Shown in pieces: positions 60,570 through 64,000 of a DNA stretch of 64,000 nucleotides. A program made the position numbers and the translations under genes. The DNA lies in contig NC_011060.1 in NCBI RefSeq assembly GCF_000020645.1, positions 1,874,501 to 1,938,500 on the forward strand, read 5' to 3'. Under the pieces are notes generated by a model. The model had not been told where the DNA came from. It did not search any database and saw nothing but the letters and a program-made list of their open reading frames with translations. Source of the stretch: Pelodictyon phaeoclathratiforme BU-1 (lineage in GTDB: Bacteria; Bacteroidota; Chlorobiia; Chlorobiales; Chlorobiaceae). Positions within the stretch are counted from its first letter, which is position 1. Each line of letters opens with the position of its first letter.

Positions 60570-62003
60570 ATGGGCAGTGAAATAACAAAAACAGAGTTCA
60601 GCGAGGAGGATTTCCGGCAGTTTCACCAGAATCTGAGAAAGGAAACACGGATTCTGATGGATTGGTTTTCCTCGGATCTCTTCGATAATCACCAGGAGAT
60701 GTGCGGCTTCGAACTCGAAGCATGGCTCATCGATCAGCATTGCGCTCCGACTGCCAGAAACGAGGAGTTCCTCCAGCGGGTCAACAATCCCCTGGTTGTG
60801 CCTGAGCTCTCAAAATATAATTTCGAACTCAATATTGCACCGCATCCTCTGGATTGCCATCTCCCGGAATTTCTGAAAAATGAACTACAGAAGCTCTGGA
60901 ATATCTGCACCATCAATGCCCTTGACATGGGGTGCAATACCCTTCTGACCGGTATTCTGCCGACCCTGCAAGACAGGATGCTGACGCTTGAGAACATCTC
61001 ATCGCTGAAACGGTTTCACGCGCTGAACCACGAAATTCTGCGATCGATATCTCGTCACTCGCTTAAAATTCACATAGAGGGAGAGAAGGAGTCGCTGGAT
61101 ATCGTCCATCATGATGTCATGGCCGAGGCGGCAACGACATCACTGCAGATACACTTTCAGGTTCCCGTCAGCAAGGCGGCGGCTGTTTACAACATCGCCC
61201 ATATACTGTCGGCGCCGATGGTCGCACTCACAGCCAATTCCCCGTTCCTCTTCGGCAAGGAACTCTGGGATGAGACACGCATTCCCCTGTTCGAACAGGC
61301 TGTAAAAACCCCTGCATTTGTTGATCTCTCCGGAAGAGTGGTTTCGCGCGTCACATTCGGACGGGATTACGTCCGTGATTCACTCAAAGAGGTTTTCCTC
61401 GAAAATCTCGACGGATTTCCGGCGCTCCTGCCGATCACTTTCGATCAGGATTTCAGCCTGCTGAACCATCTGCGGCTGCACAACGGAACCATCTGGCGCT
61501 GGAACCGCCCTCTGATAGGATTCGGTGAGGATGGTCGCCCTCATGTGCGGATCGAACATCGCGTACCACCGGCAGGACCTTCGATTCCGGACATCGTAGC
61601 CAATATCCTCTTTTTTTATGGCGCGACACTTCACCTGCAGCCCGAAGTTCCGCAGGCTGAGATATCGTTCGAACATGCTCGCTCAAACTTTTACGCCGCC
61701 TCACGCTTCGGGCTTGACGCCAGGGTCACCTGGAGTTCGGGAAACGCCATGCCCGTGGATACTCTTCTGCTGCAACAGTTGATCCCCGGAGCCATTCAGG
61801 CTCTTGCCGAACGAGGAATCGACAGTCATGAGCTGAAATACTACCTTGTCGATATTCTTGCAAGACGCGTAGCGACGCGACGGAACGGCGCCTGGTGGCA
61901 AAAAACCTTCATCCGGCGTCACGGCCCCGATTTCAGGGCGATGACCCAGGCATACCTCGAAAACCAGAGAAAAAACATTCCTGTACACGAATGGAGCATC
62001 TGA
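60570..62003 (+). CDS. GCS2-family glutamate-cysteine-ligase-like protein
   Basis: 477 aa. GCS2/YbdK-type carboxylate-amine ligase: CGFELEAWLID near residue 48 with the metal-binding Glu residues, LSKYNFELNIAP (about 84-95), SLQIHFQVP (192-200), LTANSPFLFGK and RIEHRVPPAGPSIPDIVANI (about 325-344). Such enzymes join glutamate-like acids to amines using ATP; the exact product is unknown. Its end overlaps the next gene by 13 nt, so both are translated together. The start ATG at 60570 is preceded by an in-frame TTG. Confidence 0.85.
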   Translation: MGSEITKTEFSEEDFRQFHQNLRKETRILMDWFSSDLFDNHQEMCGFELEAWLIDQHCAPTARNEEFLQRVNNPLVVPELSKYNFELNIAPHPLDCHLPEFLKNELQKLWNICTINALDMGCNTLLTGILPTLQDRMLTLENISSLKRFHALNHEILRSISRHSLKIHIEGEKESLDIVHHDVMAEAATTSLQIHFQVPVSKAAAVYNIAHILSAPMVALTANSPFLFGKELWDETRIPLFEQAVKTPAFVDLSGRVVSRVTFGRDYVRDSLKEVFLENLDGFPALLPITFDQDFSLLNHLRLHNGTIWRWNRPLIGFGEDGRPHVRIEHRVPPAGPSIPDIVANILFFYGATLHLQPEVPQAEISFEHARSNFYAASRFGLDARVTWSSGNAMPVDTLLLQQLIPGAIQALAERGIDSHELKYYLVDILARRVATRRNGAWWQKTFIRRHGPDFRAMTQAYLENQRKNIPVHEWSI

Positions 62004-63034
62004 ACCAGTATCATCCACCCGATCTGCACCTCTTCGATCGACTTCCCGACGGCTTCACCGGAATCGCGATAGAAAAGCTCGGCTCAATCCTGCCCGGCCC
62101 TTCGCTCATCCGTATCGATGGTAAAAAAGGGGCGCCACTCTTCGTTTCGATACTGCTGCACGGCAACGAAACCACAGGGTTTGCAGCCATGCAGCAACTT
62201 CTCACCGGGTTCGGGGCGCCCCACCGTCGGCTGCCGAGACCATTGCTGCTGTTTGTCGGCAACGTCGCCGCTGCTGTACGTGGCGTAAGGAAACTCGACG
62301 GGCAGGCCGATTACAATCGCATCTGGCAGGGAGAACGCTATCCGGAACACCTTCTTGCACGGCATGTTCTGGCGGAAATCGTCAAGGCTGCTCCGCTTGC
62401 CGGCATCGACCTGCACAACAACACCGGCAAAAACCCGCACTATGGCTGCGTCAACCGGCTCGACCAAAACTCTCTCTCTCTTGCCCGGCGGTTCAGCAAA
62501 ACCATTGTTTGGTTTACCGAACCGCACGAAGTCCTTGCGGTCGCACTCTCCGCGATTTGCCCTGCGGTCACGCTTGAATGCGGAGTTTCAGGTGATGCGG
62601 CAGGGACAAAGCATGTAGAAAATTATCTCCGCCACTGCCTTGAACTGCCCGAGGAGAGCCTTTTCACTCCACCAGCGAATCACCATAACGATCTGTTCCA
62701 TACCACAGCAAGGATACTCCTCTCTGAAGGCATACGGCCCGGATTCGGCCAGTTCGATGACAATACTGATATCTGTTTCCGTGAGGAGCTCGAAACACTC
62801 AATTTCGAGAGGGTGCCAGAGGGAACGGAACTGGGTCGTTACCTTAACGGGCAACCGCCGCTCATGGTCATAGACAACCTGAACCACGACGTCACCGACC
62901 GCTACCTTCTTTTCAGCGACAACCGCATTCTCACCAGAGTGCCGGTCGTGCCATCAATGTTGACCCGCGACGTGAAGGTTATCCTGCAGGATTGCCTCGG
63001 CTATATCATGGAGCCTTACCAGGCAAAAGAATAA
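61991..63034 (+). CDS. AstE/AspA-like zinc deacylase (M14-related)
   Basis: 347 aa from the ATG at 61991 (MEHLNQYHPPDLHLFDRL); the longer frame to 61895 lies inside the previous gene. Zinc site His-x2-Glu in LLHGNETTGF (about residue 54) and a third ligand region GIDLHNNTGKNPHYG; ECGVSGD follows. Family members hydrolyse N-acyl amino acids or peptides. Paired with the GCS2-like ligase, it may process the same kind of molecule. In other bacteria such pairs often come with a RimK-like ATP-grasp gene; none is visible here. Confidence 0.82.
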   Translation: MEHLNQYHPPDLHLFDRLPDGFTGIAIEKLGSILPGPSLIRIDGKKGAPLFVSILLHGNETTGFAAMQQLLTGFGAPHRRLPRPLLLFVGNVAAAVRGVRKLDGQADYNRIWQGERYPEHLLARHVLAEIVKAAPLAGIDLHNNTGKNPHYGCVNRLDQNSLSLARRFSKTIVWFTEPHEVLAVALSAICPAVTLECGVSGDAAGTKHVENYLRHCLELPEESLFTPPANHHNDLFHTTARILLSEGIRPGFGQFDDNTDICFREELETLNFERVPEGTELGRYLNGQPPLMVIDNLNHDVTDRYLLFSDNRILTRVPVVPSMLTRDVKVILQDCLGYIMEPYQAKE

Positions 63035-63111
63035 TCAGGCCGCGCCACCTGCATTCAGCTCACAAATGATCCTTCTGCCAAAACCACCGATTCATCAGCA
63101 AGAAATGTGCC

Positions 63112-63270
63112 TCAAATGTTTCGCATCTCCCCGAGTAAATCCGGATGGCGATCAATGAGTTTCAATAACTTGACCAGAGGAGCAGGAGGTCGGCTTTCAC
63201 CTCTTTCATATCTGGAAAAAGCCATTTTCCCGACACCAAATAACAGCCACGCCATCCTGAGTTTAACCAT
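63112..63270 (-). pseudogene. Remnant of an XRE-type antitoxin (C-terminal part)
   Basis: A 52-aa reading frame gives LLFGVGKMAFSRYERGESRP followed by PAPLVKLLKLIDRHPDLLGE, the C-terminal half of MqsA/HigA-type antitoxins. The N-terminal zinc-finger or first helices are missing; a stop codon lies two codons before the ATG. It faces a toxin remnant on the other strand. Probably decayed, though the short frame itself is intact. Confidence 0.7.
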
Positions 63271-63279
63271 ATTTTACTA

Positions 63280-63395
63280 TTGGTTACCGTTCAAGATAGC
63301 ATGATTATGTTGCATCATGGATTTATGAAAAAAAATCTCAGGCAACACCGAAAACCGAGCTGCAATTGGCAAAAAACAGAATGCGGAGTACATAA
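63280..63395 (+). pseudogene. Remnant of a RelE/HigB-type (Gp49-like) toxin
   Basis: Frame 1 reads DSMIMLHHGFMKK. After the A8 run at 63318-63325 another frame reads SQATPKTELQLAKNRMRST and stops at 63395. Joined, they match the C-terminus of HigB/Gp49-like toxins (usual form LLHGFxKKTQKTPxxEIxxA). The frameshift in the A run and the loss of the N-terminus mark it as dead. Confidence 0.65.
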
Positions 63396-63404
63396 TGACA
63401 TATG

Positions 63405-64000
63405 TCACCCCGATTTCTCCGGCTTTTCAGCATAGGAGAGAATATAGTCAAGGCCAGCGTAGACACTCTCTGCAGAGCGATGGAATGCTGATTTTGCAAA
63501 CGTCCTGGCAACCGGAGGCAGCTTCCTGACAAACGTTTGATCTCTTGACAGATACTCATGAAGAGGCTGATAGACATCGTCGCGTATTGATTTGATCTCG
63601 ATACTGACGAATCCGGCGCTCAAGAGCTTGCTGGTGTATGACGGAATCAGATAGTAGTTTTCCTGCGGAATATTGAATTTACCGGCCACAAGACTCCATG
63701 AAATCCATTGCTCCATCAGCCTGAAGGGATTACCGGACTGTTTGGTCGGGACAATGTCGGCCGTCACCAGCCTTCCACCCGGTCGTAACACCCGATACGC
63801 CTCCCTGAAAAAATCCTCACGGCTCCTGTAGTGGAAAGCGCTTTCCAGAGAAACAACCAGATCGATGGATTCATCTGCAATCGGCATCTCTGTTGCCGAA
63901 CCTTCCCTCAAATCGATCATATTCCCGAGCCCTGCATCCACAACATGTATCCGGGCCCGTTCAACCTGAGAGCGTGTGATATTCAGACCGATGATTTTTT
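63405..64000 (-). CDS. SAM-dependent methyltransferase (5' end outside window)
   Basis: The frame stays open to the right edge, so the start is beyond 64000; the GTG at 63941 is internal. The visible ~198 residues start IIGLNITRSQVERARIHVVDAGL, the acidic-loop region of class I methyltransferases, then ATEMPIADESIDLVVSLESAFHY (motif post-II/IV) and EAYRVLRPGGRLVTADIV (motif VI region). It resembles UbiE- and sterol/erythromycin-type O- or C-methyltransferases. The substrate cannot be told; the glycine-rich SAM motif lies outside the window. Confidence 0.85.
   Translation of the reverse strand, partial: KIIGLNITRSQVERARIHVVDAGLGNMIDLREGSATEMPIADESIDLVVSLESAFHYRSREDFFREAYRVLRPGGRLVTADIVPTKQSGNPFRLMEQWISWSLVAGKFNIPQENYYLIPSYTSKLLSAGFVSIEIKSIRDDVYQPLHEYLSRDQTFVRKLPPVARTFAKSAFHRSAESVYAGLDYILSYAEKPEKSG

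Overview
The window looks like a chromosome segment of a green sulfur bacterium (Chlorobi). It carries a magnesium chelatase set (bchI-bchD-bchH type) for (bacterio)chlorophyll synthesis, and its housekeeping proteins have a Chlorobium-like character. It also holds a large gas vesicle cluster. Gas vesicles in this phylum are known from Pelodictyon-type species, so a Pelodictyon/Chlorobium clathratiforme-like organism is the best guess. That guess is an inference from gene content, not a database match.

Left part (1-17.9 kb): the end of an outer-membrane porin-like gene, a PstS-like phosphate-binding protein, a pentapeptide-repeat protein, and thiC behind a TPP riboswitch. Minus-strand housekeeping genes follow: tpiA with a small conserved protein, greA, a DegP/HtrA protease, trpE, lepB, lepA, and the coupled pair def-fmt. 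Then come a single-domain response regulator, three adjacent tRNA-Ser genes (GCU, UGA, GGA) and guaB.

18.1-19.65 kb is a small accessory patch: a YoeB-type toxin-antitoxin pair, a DUF2971 protein and an attC-like imperfect dyad. 19.7-28.3 kb holds the magnesium chelatase large subunit, bchD, bchI and a dihydrolipoamide dehydrogenase. A RluD-type pseudouridine synthase is divergent from the last of these.

29.7-48.4 kb is the core of interest. A PAS-rich histidine kinase and an NtrC-type sigma-54 activator on the plus strand converge on a minus-strand, AT-rich gas vesicle locus. In transcription order this has four tandem gvpA copies encoding identical proteins, two coiled-coil proteins, gvpN, a small helical protein, a GvpJ/S-type protein, gvpH (Hsp20-like) and an ArsA/Get3-type ATPase broken by a 4-bp duplication. 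Then come a CDC48/p97-like double AAA ATPase, a GvpF/L-DnaJ fusion, two GvpF/L genes, gvpG, gvpO, GvpF/L, a GvpM/S-type protein, GvpF/L and gvpK. Upstream of the first gvpA lie a TGGCAT-N5-ATGC element with sigma-54 spacing and, further upstream, a perfect 11-5-11 dyad. Together they suggest that the adjacent two-component system controls the locus. The number of chaperone-like parts is striking: Hsp20, J domain, CDC48, Get3-like ATPase, the GvpN AAA protein and five GvpF/L.

Right part (48.6-64 kb): an AlkD-like DNA glycosylase, an ABC-F ATPase, a conserved hypothetical, a second PAS histidine kinase, a complete branched-chain-amino-acid-type ABC transporter (binding protein, H, M, G, F), a periplasmic cupin, a GCS2-type ligase overlapping an AstE/AspA-like deacylase, decayed toxin-antitoxin remnants, and a methyltransferase cut by the window edge.
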